Below, one piece after another: positions 15,373-22,989 of a DNA stretch of 35,574 nucleotides (within the stretch, counting starts at the first letter, position 1; every line of letters begins with the position of its first letter). The position numbers and the translations under genes are program-made. The DNA comes from Streptomyces cavernicola (lineage in GTDB: Bacteria; Actinomycetota; Actinomycetes; Streptomycetales; Streptomycetaceae), in NCBI RefSeq assembly GCF_029968035.1, contig NZ_JASCIQ010000060.1:1-35574 (forward strand), read 5' to 3'. The notes beneath the pieces were generated by a model. That model did no database searches. It was given only the letters and a program-made list of their open reading frames with translations, and was not told where the DNA came from.

Positions 15373-16653
15373 GTGCAGCGGCGCATGACTGGTCTGACAG
15401 GTCTGACGGCGGCGCTGGCCGCACTCGGCATGACGGCGACGCTCGCCGGCTGCGGCGCGAGCGTCGCCTCCGACGACACCGTCACCCTGAAGATGGTCGC
15501 CGCCGACTACGGCGACAGCCCGGCCAACAGCACCCAGAAGTACTGGGACGAGGTAACTGCCGCGTTCGAGAAGAAGAACCCCGGCATCGAGGTCGACGTC
15601 GACGTCCGTTCCTGGAGCGAGGTGGACGCCGCCGTCGCGGCCATGGTGAAGAAGGGCGACGCCCCCGACATCGCGCAGATCGGGGCGTACGCCGACTACG
15701 CCGCGCAGGGCAAGCTCTACAGCGCCGACGACCTGCTCTCCATCCCCGTACAGGCCGACTTCCTGCCCGCGCTCTCGCAGGCGGGCGAGCTGAGGCGGGT
15801 GCAGTACGGGATGCCCTTCGCGTCCTCGACGCGGCTGCTCTTCTACAACAAGGACCTCTTCGCGCAGGCCGGCGTCACCGGCGCCCCGCAGAGCTGGACC
15901 GAACTCGCCGCGGACGCACGGAAGTTGAAGGCGGCGGGCGTGAAGTACCCGTTCGCGCTGCCCCTCGGCCGGGAGGAGGCGCCCGCGGAGACGCTGATGT
16001 GGCTGCTCAGCGGCGGCGACGGCTACACCGACAACGTCGGCACGTATACCCTCGACTCCGAGGCGAACATCAAGACGTTCAAGTGGCTGCGCGACGACCT
16101 CGTCGGCGAGGGCCTCACCGGCCCGACCGCGCCTGGCGAACTCGACCGGCAGGACGCCTTCAACGCGTTCTCGCGCGGCGAGGTCGGCATGCTCAACGGC
16201 CACCCGACGCTGATGAAGCAGGCCGCGAAGAAGGGCGTCGAGTACGGGATGGTCCCGCTGCCCGGCGTCAACGGCAAGGCCAAGGCCACCATGGGCGTCG
16301 CCGACTGGATGATGGGCTTCAAGCAGCACGGCCACAAGGCGGAGATCGGCAAGTTCCTCGACTTCGTCTACGCCGACGAGAACGTCCTGGAGTTCTCCGA
16401 CCGCTACGACATCCTGCCCGTCACCTCGTCCGCCTCCGACGCGATGGCCGAGGACCCGAAGTACAAGCACCTGCGGGAGTTCCTGGAGGAGCTGCCGAAC
16501 TCGGAGCTGTACCCGGTGGGCAAGACGTCCTGGGCGCAGGTCAGCGCGGCCGTCAAGCAGCGGATCGGCAAGGCCGTGGAGCGTGACGGCGACCCGGCGG
16601 CGATTCTGCAGCGGCTGCAGAACGAGGCGGTCGCGGCGGAGTCGGCGGAGTAG
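15373..16653 (+). CDS. Extracellular solute (sugar)-binding lipoprotein
   Basis: 426-residue ABC-transporter substrate-binding protein of the SBP_bac_1 (carbohydrate) family. N-terminus: short basic region (QRRM), hydrophobic core and lipobox LAGC with Cys27, so it is exported and lipid-anchored. The mature part has the typical YWDEVTAAFEKKNPGIEVDV, WSEVDAAVAAMVKKGDAPDI, YGMPFASSTRLLFYNKDLF and FSRGEVGMLNGHP segments. The GTG at 15373 is preferred to the GTG at 15361 by spacing to aaggg. No permease or ATPase gene is adjacent, so it must use a transporter encoded elsewhere, as happens with MsiK-energised Streptomyces sugar systems. Tandem dre sites suggest an amino-sugar or chito-oligosaccharide ligand. 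Confidence 0.87.
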   Translation: MQRRMTGLTGLTAALAALGMTATLAGCGASVASDDTVTLKMVAADYGDSPANSTQKYWDEVTAAFEKKNPGIEVDVDVRSWSEVDAAVAAMVKKGDAPDIAQIGAYADYAAQGKLYSADDLLSIPVQADFLPALSQAGELRRVQYGMPFASSTRLLFYNKDLFAQAGVTGAPQSWTELAADARKLKAAGVKYPFALPLGREEAPAETLMWLLSGGDGYTDNVGTYTLDSEANIKTFKWLRDDLVGEGLTGPTAPGELDRQDAFNAFSRGEVGMLNGHPTLMKQAAKKGVEYGMVPLPGVNGKAKATMGVADWMMGFKQHGHKAEIGKFLDFVYADENVLEFSDRYDILPVTSSASDAMAEDPKYKHLREFLEELPNSELYPVGKTSWAQVSAAVKQRIGKAVERDGDPAAILQRLQNEAVAAESAE

Positions 16654-16717
16654 TGGCTGTCGCGGTGAGGGCGACGGTGGGGGTGGCGGTGTCGGCGTAC
16701 GCGCTTACGGTTTCTTC

Positions 16718-17041
16718 ATGAGCCCCGCCGCACCCGACCAGCCCGATCCCGGCCCCGGCCCCGGCCCCGGCCCCGAGCCCGAGCGCGAGCGCGGTCCCGA
16801 GCCGAGCGCTGACAGCTTGGAGTTGTCCGAGCGGGATCGGGCGGTGCTTGCGCTGGAGCGGAAGGGGTGGGCTTCGCGTGGGGTGAAGGAGCGTGCGATA
16901 CGTGAGCAGCTCGGCATATCCCCGGCCCGCTACTACCAGGTCCTGAACGCCCTCCTCGACGATCCCCTGGCCCTCGCCCACGACCCGGTCACGATCAACC
17001 GCCTCCGCCGCATCCGCGAGTCCCGCCGCGCCCGCCGCTGA
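16718..17041 (+). CDS. DUF3263 small protein
   Basis: 107 residues. The N-terminal 35 residues are a Pro-Gly repeat from a ggcccc hexanucleotide array (PGPGPGPGPEPERERG). The rest is the conserved DUF3263 region (LSERDRAVLALERKGWASRGVKERAIREQLGISPARYYQ... kept here as separate motifs: SERDRAVLALE, IREQLGISPARYY, NALLDDPLALAHDP) with a helix-turn-helix appearance and a basic tail. Function is not known; a DNA-binding role is inferred from the fold. It follows the binding-protein gene by 64 bp. In actinobacteria this family often sits beside otsB. Confidence 0.82.
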   Translation: MSPAAPDQPDPGPGPGPGPEPERERGPEPSADSLELSERDRAVLALERKGWASRGVKERAIREQLGISPARYYQVLNALLDDPLALAHDPVTINRLRRIRESRRARR

Positions 17042-17064
17042 CGGCGCGCGCTGCGCTTTCTTCT

Positions 17065-17345
17065 TCCCCTCCCCGCCCCTTCCCGGCTGTGCCTGATATG
17101 CGGCTGCCGCCGCGTGGCTGCGGCAGCTTCGGGGCTCCGCCCCGGACCCCTCCCCCAAGCTCTCGGCTGCGCTCGAGCAGGGGGACCCCCATCTCAAACG
17201 CCGAAGGGGCTGGATTTGCCCCCGATAGGGGCGCGGGGAACTGCGCGACCAGCCACGATGGCGCCGCAGCCGAAAGACAGCAGGGTCCGGGGGCGCAGCC
17301 CCCGAAGCCGTCCGCCAGGACTTTCGGGAAGGGGCGGGGAGGGGA
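17065..17345. repeat. 281-bp MITE-like intergenic element, copy 2
   Basis: Fills most of the 362-bp gap between the DUF3263 gene and otsB. Ends 17065-17087 and 17323-17345 are inverted repeats matching at 21 of 23 positions (tccccNccccgccccttccc). It shares the 25-nt block at 17193-17217, the 28-nt core at 17227-17254 and, in opposite orientation, the block around 17071-17125 with copy 1 at 6664-6879. The internal modules are rearranged between the two copies. No reading frame of interest. Confidence 0.75.
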
Positions 17346-17403
17346 GATTCGACGGTGCCCGAGTCGACGGTGCGGCACCCAAGCAGATGGATAGGCTCGG
17401 CCC

Positions 17404-18261
17404 ATGGGTACCCGCACCCCCGCCGACGACCTCCCGGTCCCCGTGACCCCCGCCGGGCGGGAAGGCCTCGCCGCGCTCCGCGCCCGCCCCTCCCGCGCGC
17501 TGGTCGCCCTCGACTTCGACGGCACGCTCGCCGAGATCGTCGCCGACCCGGAGCAGGCCAGAGCCCACCCCGACGCCGTGCCCGCGCTCGCCGCCCTCGC
17601 CCCGAGGCTCGCCTCCGTCGCCGTGGTGACGGGCCGGCCCGCCGGGGTCGCCGTGCGGTACGGCGGGTTCGCGGGCGTCGCGGGCCTGGAGCACCTGGTC
17701 GTGCTCGGGCACTACGGCGCGGAGCGCTGGGACGCGGTGACCGGCACGGTGCAGGCCCCCGAACCGCCCCCGGGCGTGGCCGGCGCACGGGCCGAACTCC
17801 CCGGATTCCTGGACGCGTTGGGCCTCTGGCAGGGCACCTGGCTGGAGGAGAAGGGCCGCGCCGTCGCCGTGCACACGCGCCGCGCCGACGACCCGCAGGC
17901 CGCCTTCGACGCGCTCCGCGGCCCGCTCGCCGAACTGGCCGCCCGGCACGGCCTGATCACCGAGCCCGGCCGCTATGTGATCGAGCTGCGCCCGCCCGGC
18001 ATGGACAAGGGCCTGGCCCTGGCGGCGTACGCGCGCGAGGTGGGCGCGGAGTCCGTCCTGTACGCGGGCGACGACCTGGGCGACCTGCCTGCGTACGCGG
18101 CCGTGGAGAAGCTGCGCTCGGACGGGGTGCCGGGGGTCCTGGTGTGCAGCGGCAGCACGGAGGTCGAGGAGCTGACGGACCGCGCGGACCTGGTCGTGGA
18201 CGGCCCGCAGGGAGTGGTCCACCTCCTCACACAACTGGCCGAGGCACTCAACCCGAGCTGA
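17404..18261 (+). CDS. otsB: Trehalose-6-phosphate phosphatase
   Basis: 285 residues; HAD-superfamily phosphatase that releases trehalose from trehalose-6-phosphate. Motif I LVALDFDGTLAEIV gives the nucleophile Asp37 and acid Asp39; motif II is VVTGRP; the OtsB cap signature GHYGAERWD and the motif III/IV region KGLALAAYARE...YAGDDLGDLPAY are intact. The ATG at 17404 begins the protein at a typical distance from the DFDGT motif. It converges with otsA, with 41 bp between stops, so the two enzymes of the pathway are neighbours but not cotranscribed. Confidence 0.93.
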   Translation: MGTRTPADDLPVPVTPAGREGLAALRARPSRALVALDFDGTLAEIVADPEQARAHPDAVPALAALAPRLASVAVVTGRPAGVAVRYGGFAGVAGLEHLVVLGHYGAERWDAVTGTVQAPEPPPGVAGARAELPGFLDALGLWQGTWLEEKGRAVAVHTRRADDPQAAFDALRGPLAELAARHGLITEPGRYVIELRPPGMDKGLALAAYAREVGAESVLYAGDDLGDLPAYAAVEKLRSDGVPGVLVCSGSTEVEELTDRADLVVDGPQGVVHLLTQLAEALNPS

Positions 18262-18302
18262 ACCCCAGCCCCGCCCTGCCCCAGCCCCGCTACCTCAGCC
18301 CC

Positions 18303-19745
18303 CTACCCCAGCGCAGCCAACTGCTCCAGGAACCACCGTCCCGGCGGCAGCGCCGTTCCCGCCGCGGCCAGCCGCTCCGTGCGGGCGCGCCGTTCCTTCT
18401 CCGGCATCGTCAACCCCTCGTGCAGCGCGGCAGCGGTCCCCACCACGTCGTACGGATTGACCGCGAGCGCGTCCGCGCCGAGCTCCTCGAAGGCTCCGGC
18501 CTCGCGGGACAGGACGAGCGCGCAGCCTTCGTCGGAGACGACCGGGACCTCCTTGGCGACCAGGTTCATGCCGTCCCTGATCGGGTTGACGAGGGCCACG
18601 TCCGCGAGCCGGTACGCGGCGAGCGAGCGCGCGAAGTCGTCCTCGACATGCAGGATCACCGGGGTCCAACCGGGCGTCCTGTAGCGGGAGTTGATCTCCT
18701 CGGCGACGCGGGACACCTCGGCCGTGTAGTCGCGGTAGACGGCCAGGTCCTGGCGCGAGGGGTAGGCGAACGCGAGGTGCACGACGCGCTCGCGCCACTC
18801 GGGCCGCTCGGCGAGCAGCAGCTCGTACGCGCGCAGTCCGCGCACGATGTTCTTGGACAGCTCGGTGCGGTCGACGCGCACCACCGTCTTCCGGCCCGCG
18901 CCCCCGATCTGCTCGCGCAGCGCCGCGATCCGCTCGGCCACGTCGGCGCGGTGCGCTCGCTCGCGCAGGAACTCCGCGTCCGCGCCGAGGCCGTGCACGC
19001 CGACCCGGGTGGCGCCGACGCCGCCGACGAGCGCGTCGCAGCAGGTGGTGAACGCGTCGGCCCAGCGGCGGGTCAGGAAGGCGAGCCGGTCCGCGCCGAG
19101 CATGCCCTGCAGGAGCTGCTCGGCGATGTCGTCGGGCAGCATCCGGAAGTAGTCGACGGGCGCCCACGGGGTGTGCGAGAAGTGCCCGATGCGCAGGTCG
19201 TCGCGGAGCGCGCGCAGCATGCCGGGGACGAGGGCCAGGTGGTAGTCCTGCACGAGCACCGCGGCGCCGGGCGCGGCCTCGGCGGCGAGGGCCTCGGCGA
19301 AGGCCCGGTTGTACTGCTCGTACGCGGCCCACTGGCGCCGGAACTCCCGGTCGAAGGAGGGTTCCAGGGGCGTCTGGTACAGCATGTGGTGCACGAACCA
19401 GAGCACCGAGTTGGCGATCCCGTTGTACGCGTCGGCGTGCACCTCGGCGTCGATGTCGAGCATCCGCACGCCCGGTTCGCCCGCCCGTCGCCCGCCACCG
19501 CCACTGTTCAGAGGGGCCTTCGGCCCCGCCCCTACGATTCCGCGCCGCACCGCCTCCCGGTCGCCCTCGCCGAGCGCCGCGCACACCCACAGGGCACCGG
19601 CCTCGGGCCCGATCGCGGAGAGCCCGGAGACGAGTCCGCCGCCGCCGCGCCGTGCGTCGAGGCCCCCGTCCTGCCGTACGGAGTAGCTGACCGGGCCGCG
19701 GTTGGAGGCGACGAGGATCGGGGCTGCGGAGCGCTCGGTGGCCAT
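18303..19745 (-). CDS. otsA: Alpha,alpha-trehalose-6-phosphate synthase (GT20)
   Basis: 480 residues; joins a nucleotide glucose to glucose-6-phosphate. Family motifs present: N-terminal LVASNRGPVSYS, NSVLWFVHHMLY, the sugar-binding VLVQDYHLALVPGMLR, IGHFSHTPWAP, RVDRTELSKNI, and the nucleotide-binding DGMNLVAKE...LSREAGAFEELG. A short Gly/Arg-rich insertion (about residues 75-95) near the N-terminus is encoded over a ggggccttcggcccc palindrome at about 19513-19527. The ATG at 19745 starts the protein a few residues before the first motif. The reading frame is intact. Confidence 0.93.
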   Translation of the reverse strand: MATERSAAPILVASNRGPVSYSVRQDGGLDARRGGGGLVSGLSAIGPEAGALWVCAALGEGDREAVRRGIVGAGPKAPLNSGGGGRRAGEPGVRMLDIDAEVHADAYNGIANSVLWFVHHMLYQTPLEPSFDREFRRQWAAYEQYNRAFAEALAAEAAPGAAVLVQDYHLALVPGMLRALRDDLRIGHFSHTPWAPVDYFRMLPDDIAEQLLQGMLGADRLAFLTRRWADAFTTCCDALVGGVGATRVGVHGLGADAEFLRERAHRADVAERIAALREQIGGAGRKTVVRVDRTELSKNIVRGLRAYELLLAERPEWRERVVHLAFAYPSRQDLAVYRDYTAEVSRVAEEINSRYRTPGWTPVILHVEDDFARSLAAYRLADVALVNPIRDGMNLVAKEVPVVSDEGCALVLSREAGAFEELGADALAVNPYDVVGTAAALHEGLTMPEKERRARTERLAAAGTALPPGRWFLEQLAALG

Positions 19746-19754
19746 GACGCGAAC

Positions 19755-19985
19755 CTAGCCCGAGCCGTCCGCGGGCAAACGTACGGCCGGACCCGTGCGG
19801 GCCCGGCCGTACCCCGAAGGAGGTGTTGGCGATGCCGATGTGCGGCACGTACCGCGGCGGCTCGGGCGCCTCCTGGTGGCGACGCCCGCGGTGTCGCAGC
19901 GCTTGATCTGGTTGCGGCCGAACTCGTACGTGCCGTCGTTGCCGCCCCGGAAGAGGCGGGCGTACGCGAGATTGCCCCCGCTCAC
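19755..19985 (-). CDS. Small ORF coupled to gpgS, possibly frameshifted remnant
   Basis: 76 codons starting at GTG 19985, whose bases overlap the gpgS stop (GTGA), a layout that suggests translational coupling. The first 38 or so codons have strong third-base GC (SGGNLAYARLFRGG, DGTYEFGRNQIKRCDTAGV). At about 19867-19880 the bias moves to the -1 frame (RHQEAPEPPRYVPHIGI...), right at tandem AGG-AGG codons. It could be a frameshifted gene remnant, a sequencing error or a real short protein. I do not recognise the family. Confidence 0.35.
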   Translation of the reverse strand: MSGGNLAYARLFRGGNDGTYEFGRNQIKRCDTAGVATRRRPSRRGTCRTSASPTPPSGYGRARTGPAVRLPADGSG

Positions 19986-20929
19986 GCCACGCGGCGGTCC
20001 CGGTACTCCTCGACCTCCGCCATCGGCGGCCGCTCCTCCGTGTCCACCTCGTGCGTACGCGGCTCGAAGCCCTCCTCGCCCCGCTCGAACTGGGTGAGCC
20101 GCGGCCGTACGAGATGTCCGCGCGCGAGCCGCAGCTGCGCCGTGCGGTAGATCGCCGCCGCCATCCGCCCGAGCGCTCGGCCGTCCTGGTGTCGGTGCAG
20201 GCGCACCCCGACGTCGACCTGCGCGAGCGCGTCCAGGCCCACGGTGTGCAGCGAGTCCACGAGCAGCCCGAGCTCCACCCCGTACCCGACGGGGAACGGC
20301 AGCTGCTCCAGGAGCGAGCGCCTGGCCGCGTACTCACCGCCCAACGGCTGGACGAATCCGGCCAGTTGGGGCCAGTGCAGATTGAGCAGCGGCCGCGCCA
20401 CCAGCTCCGTGACCCGGCCGCCCTGCCCGGCCGTCTCGCCGAGCGGCCGGTCGTACATCGCCTTCACGAACTGCACCTCGGGGTCGGTCAGGAGCGGGCC
20501 GACGATCCCGGTGACGAAGTCCGCCGAGAACTCCCTGAGGTCGGCGTCGACGAAGCACACCACGTCACCGCCGGTCACGAGCAGCGACCGCCACAGCACC
20601 TCGCCCTTGCCGGGCACCGCGGGCAGCCGCGGAAGTATCGCGTCCCGGTGCACCACCCGAGCCCCGGCCGCCGCCGCCACCTCGGACGTACGGTCCGTGG
20701 AGCCCGAGTCGATCACCACCAGCTCGTCGACCAGCGGGACCTCGGGAGTCATCAGCTCGCGGCGGATCACCGACACGATCGCGCCGACCGTCGCCTCCTC
20801 GTTCAGCGCGGGCAGCACCACGCTGACCTTGCTGCCGGAGCGCGCCTTCGCGGCGAGGATCCGCTCCAGCGGGCGGTCGGCCACGGACCAGGAGCGCCTC
20901 TTCAGCCAGCGCTCCACCTCTTCGAGCAC
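19982..20929 (-). CDS. gpgS: Glucosyl-3-phosphoglycerate synthase (GT81)
   Basis: 315-residue GT-A glycosyltransferase that moves glucose from a nucleotide donor to 3-phosphoglycerate, the first step to glucosylglycerate and, in mycobacteria, to methylglucose lipopolysaccharide. Seen: SVVLPALNEEATVG (nucleotide-binding strand), VVIDSGSTDRTSEVA, the metal-binding DADLREF, and the GpgS-specific region GRVTELVARPLLNL...QPLGGEYA and PFPVGYGVELGLLVD. The GTG at 20929 follows gaggagag by about 6 bases. It diverges from the thrC riboswitch region. Confidence 0.9.
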   Translation of the reverse strand: MLEEVERWLKRRSWSVADRPLERILAAKARSGSKVSVVLPALNEEATVGAIVSVIRRELMTPEVPLVDELVVIDSGSTDRTSEVAAAAGARVVHRDAILPRLPAVPGKGEVLWRSLLVTGGDVVCFVDADLREFSADFVTGIVGPLLTDPEVQFVKAMYDRPLGETAGQGGRVTELVARPLLNLHWPQLAGFVQPLGGEYAARRSLLEQLPFPVGYGVELGLLVDSLHTVGLDALAQVDVGVRLHRHQDGRALGRMAAAIYRTAQLRLARGHLVRPRLTQFERGEEGFEPRTHEVDTEERPPMAEVEEYRDRRVA

Positions 20930-21042
20930 GTCGGTCTCTCCTCGGTCTGTGATCCATCTCGCGGTTCGGACGACTATCTCAACAGTGAGGGCCGTCAGTT
21001 ACAGTCTTGAACAACGCGAGGGGCCACCGCATGCCGGGGGTG

Positions 21043-21231
21043 CCTCGCCGACAACCGAATACCGCTCATCCAGAGGGGCAGAGGGATACGGCCCGTTGAA
21101 GCCCCGGCAACCCTCCAGCCGGTCTCGTAGGACACCGCAACTGTCCATCGCGAGGCTCCCGGCTAGGGAAGGTGCCAAATCCGTCTCGTGGCGAAGTGCG
21201 TCGCGAGGAAGATGAGGAGAAAGGGCCTCGC
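21043..21231 (+). ncRNA. SAM-I riboswitch (S-box) of thrC with putative expression platform
   Basis: The aptamer core runs about 21064-21190: ctcatccagagggg, then the conserved ttgaagccccggcaaccctc at 21096-21115 and ggtgccaaatccg at 21171-21183, the S-box pattern. An outer helix can form between 21043-21052 and 21200-21208. Its 3' strand (gcgagg, 21203-21208) can instead pair with cctcgc (21226-21231) just before the thrC ATG, so the two helices exclude each other. AGGAG (21215-21219) lies in the loop of the second helix, 17 nt from the ATG. Which state is ligand-bound is not decided here. Confidence 0.88.
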
Positions 21232-21236
21232 CTCTC

Positions 21237-22523
21237 ATGGCTGTTAACACCACCGAAGCCACCACCACCTCCGTGGACCTCGGCCCCGCGTCGGGCCTCT
21301 CCTGCCGCGAGTGCGGTGAGCGCTTCCCCCTCGGCCCGATCTTCGCCTGCGAGCTCTGTTTCGGCCCCCTCGAAGTCGCGTACGACCTGCCGCTCGGTGA
21401 CCCGGAGGCCCTGCGTAAGCAGATCGAGGCCGGCCCGGACAACATCTGGCGGTACGCACCGCTGCTGCCCGTCCCCGCCGACGTGGCGACCAAGCCGAAC
21501 CTCAACCCCGGCTGGACCAAGCTCGTCAAGGCCGACAACCTGGCCCGTGAACTCGGCGTCACCGGCGGCCTGTTCATTAAGGACGACTCCGGCAACCCGA
21601 CGCACTCCTTCAAGGACCGCGTCGTCGCCCAGGCCCTCGAAGCGGCCCGCGCCTTCGGCTTCACCACGCTCTCCTGCTCCTCCACGGGCAACCTCGCCGG
21701 CGCCGTCGGCGCTGCGGCCGCCCGCGCCGGCTTCCGCTCCTGCGTGTTCATCCCGCACGACCTGGAGCAGGGCAAGGTCGTCATGGCCGCGGTCTACGGC
21801 GGCGAGCTCGTCGGCATCGAGGGCAACTACGACGACGTCAACCGCTTCTGCTCCGAGCTCATCGGCGACCCGCTCGGCGAGGGCTGGGGCTTCGTCAACG
21901 TGAACTTGCGGCCGTACTACGGCGAGGGCTCCAAGACGCTCGCGTACGAGATCTGCGAGCAGCTCGGCTGGCAGCTGCCCGACCAGCTGGTCATCCCGAT
22001 CGCCTCCGGCTCCCAGCTCACGAAGATCGACAAGGGCCTGCAGGAGCTGATCAAGCTCGGCCTCGTCGAGGACAAGCCGTACAAGATCTTCGGCGCCCAG
22101 GCCGAGGGCTGCTCGCCGGTCTCCACGGCCTTCAAGAACGGCCACGACGTGGTCCGCCCGCAGAAGCCGAACACCATCGCCAAGTCCCTCGCGATCGGCA
22201 ACCCGGCCGACGGCCCGTACGTCCTGGACATCGCCCGGCGCACCGGCGGCGCGGTGGAGGACGTCAACGACGAGCAGGTCGTCGACGCGATCAAGCTGCT
22301 CGCGCGTACGGAGGGCATCTTCGCGGAGACTGCGGGCGGTGTGACGGTGGGCGTCACGCGCAAGCTGATCGAGTCCGGTGCGCTGGACCCGTCCCTGACC
22401 ACCGTGGTGCTCAACACGGGTGACGGGCTCAAGACGCTCGACGCTGTCGCTGAGACTTCGCAGGCCACGGCGACCATCAAGCCTTCGCTTGACGCGTTCC
22501 GTGAGGCGGGTCTTGCAGGCTAG
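21237..22523 (+). CDS. thrC: Threonine synthase
   Basis: 428 residues; PLP enzyme converting O-phospho-homoserine to threonine. The PLP lysine is Lys126 in NPTHSFKDR; the glycine-rich phosphate loop is SSTGNLAGAVG; IPIASGSQLTKIDKG and NTGDGLKTLDA are typical of the class I/short type. A CxxC...CxxC zinc-ribbon-like element (Cys23, 26, 38, 41) opens the protein, as in other actinobacterial ThrC. The leader is a SAM-I riboswitch, so expression is tied to S-adenosylmethionine. Followed at 113 bp by the sulfur carrier gene. Confidence 0.95.
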   Translation: MAVNTTEATTTSVDLGPASGLSCRECGERFPLGPIFACELCFGPLEVAYDLPLGDPEALRKQIEAGPDNIWRYAPLLPVPADVATKPNLNPGWTKLVKADNLARELGVTGGLFIKDDSGNPTHSFKDRVVAQALEAARAFGFTTLSCSSTGNLAGAVGAAAARAGFRSCVFIPHDLEQGKVVMAAVYGGELVGIEGNYDDVNRFCSELIGDPLGEGWGFVNVNLRPYYGEGSKTLAYEICEQLGWQLPDQLVIPIASGSQLTKIDKGLQELIKLGLVEDKPYKIFGAQAEGCSPVSTAFKNGHDVVRPQKPNTIAKSLAIGNPADGPYVLDIARRTGGAVEDVNDEQVVDAIKLLARTEGIFAETAGGVTVGVTRKLIESGALDPSLTTVVLNTGDGLKTLDAVAETSQATATIKPSLDAFREAGLAG

Positions 22524-22567
22524 TCGCCGTAGGGCTTGATGTCCGCGGCCGGCTGCCGGCCGTCTGT

Positions 22568-22605
22568 GGCTGGTCGCGCAGTTCCCCGCGCCCCTGGAGG
22601 GGCGC
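22568..22605. repeat. 28-nt repeat core (inverted copy) forming a hairpin after thrC
   Basis: 22568-22595 is the exact reverse complement of the 28-nt core at 6763-6790 and 17227-17254. Its end runs into gcgcccctggaggggcgc (22588-22605), a tight hairpin that could terminate thrC transcription before the downstream gene. Confidence 0.75.
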
Positions 22606-22636
22606 CCCACAACCGTTACTTCAGAGGTGAGAGTTC

Positions 22637-22915
22637 ATGAGCGTCAACGTCCGCATCCCCACCATCCTGCGTACCTACACCGGCGGTCAGTCCGAGGTCG
22701 CCGCCGAGGGTGCGACCCTCTCCGAGGTCATCGCCGACCTGGAGAAGAACCACGCGGGCATCGCCGCGCGCGTCCTGGACGACCAGGGCAAGCTGCGCCG
22801 CTTCGTGAACGTGTACGTGAACGACGACGACGTCCGCTTCGAGCAGGGTCTGGAGACCGCCACCCCGGACGGCGCGGGCGTCTCGATCATCCCGGCCGTC
22901 GCCGGCGGTTGCTGA
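22637..22915 (+). CDS. MoaD/ThiS-family sulfur carrier, CysO-like
   Basis: 92-residue beta-grasp protein most like mycobacterial CysO, the carrier for cysteine synthesis from O-phosphoserine (VRIPTILRTYTGGQ, VSIIPAVAGG). Beta-grasp carriers work by activating a C-terminal Gly-Gly to a thiocarboxylate. Here the reading frame adds one codon after the diglycine and ends Gly90-Gly91-Cys92, so the encoded protein mimics the CysO-cysteine adduct and should need removal of the Cys (as by a Mec+/JAMM peptidase) before use. The ATG at 22637 has gaggtgag upstream. No cysM or mec gene is in the window. Confidence 0.85.
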   Translation: MSVNVRIPTILRTYTGGQSEVAAEGATLSEVIADLEKNHAGIAARVLDDQGKLRRFVNVYVNDDDVRFEQGLETATPDGAGVSIIPAVAGGC

Positions 22916-22934
22916 CCGCGACCCTTTACGCAGG

Positions 22935-22989
22935 AACCATGCAGAATTGCCCTCTCCGCCGGAAGCGGAGGGGGCAATTCTGCATGGTT
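22935..22989. terminator. Exceptionally long hairpin after the sulfur-carrier gene
   Basis: Arms 22935-22959 and 22965-22989 pair over 25 bp with a single U-G wobble and a 5-base loop (cggaa); the inner arm reads tccgccggaagcgga. It starts 20 bp after the stop. It is an obvious intrinsic terminator and could work in both directions. Confidence 0.88.

Noticed and set aside
17355..20150. A 931-codon + strand open frame across otsB, otsA and gpgS
   Set aside because: It runs antisense or out of frame through three clear genes and has the Arg/Pro/Gly-rich composition of a GC-rich shadow frame.
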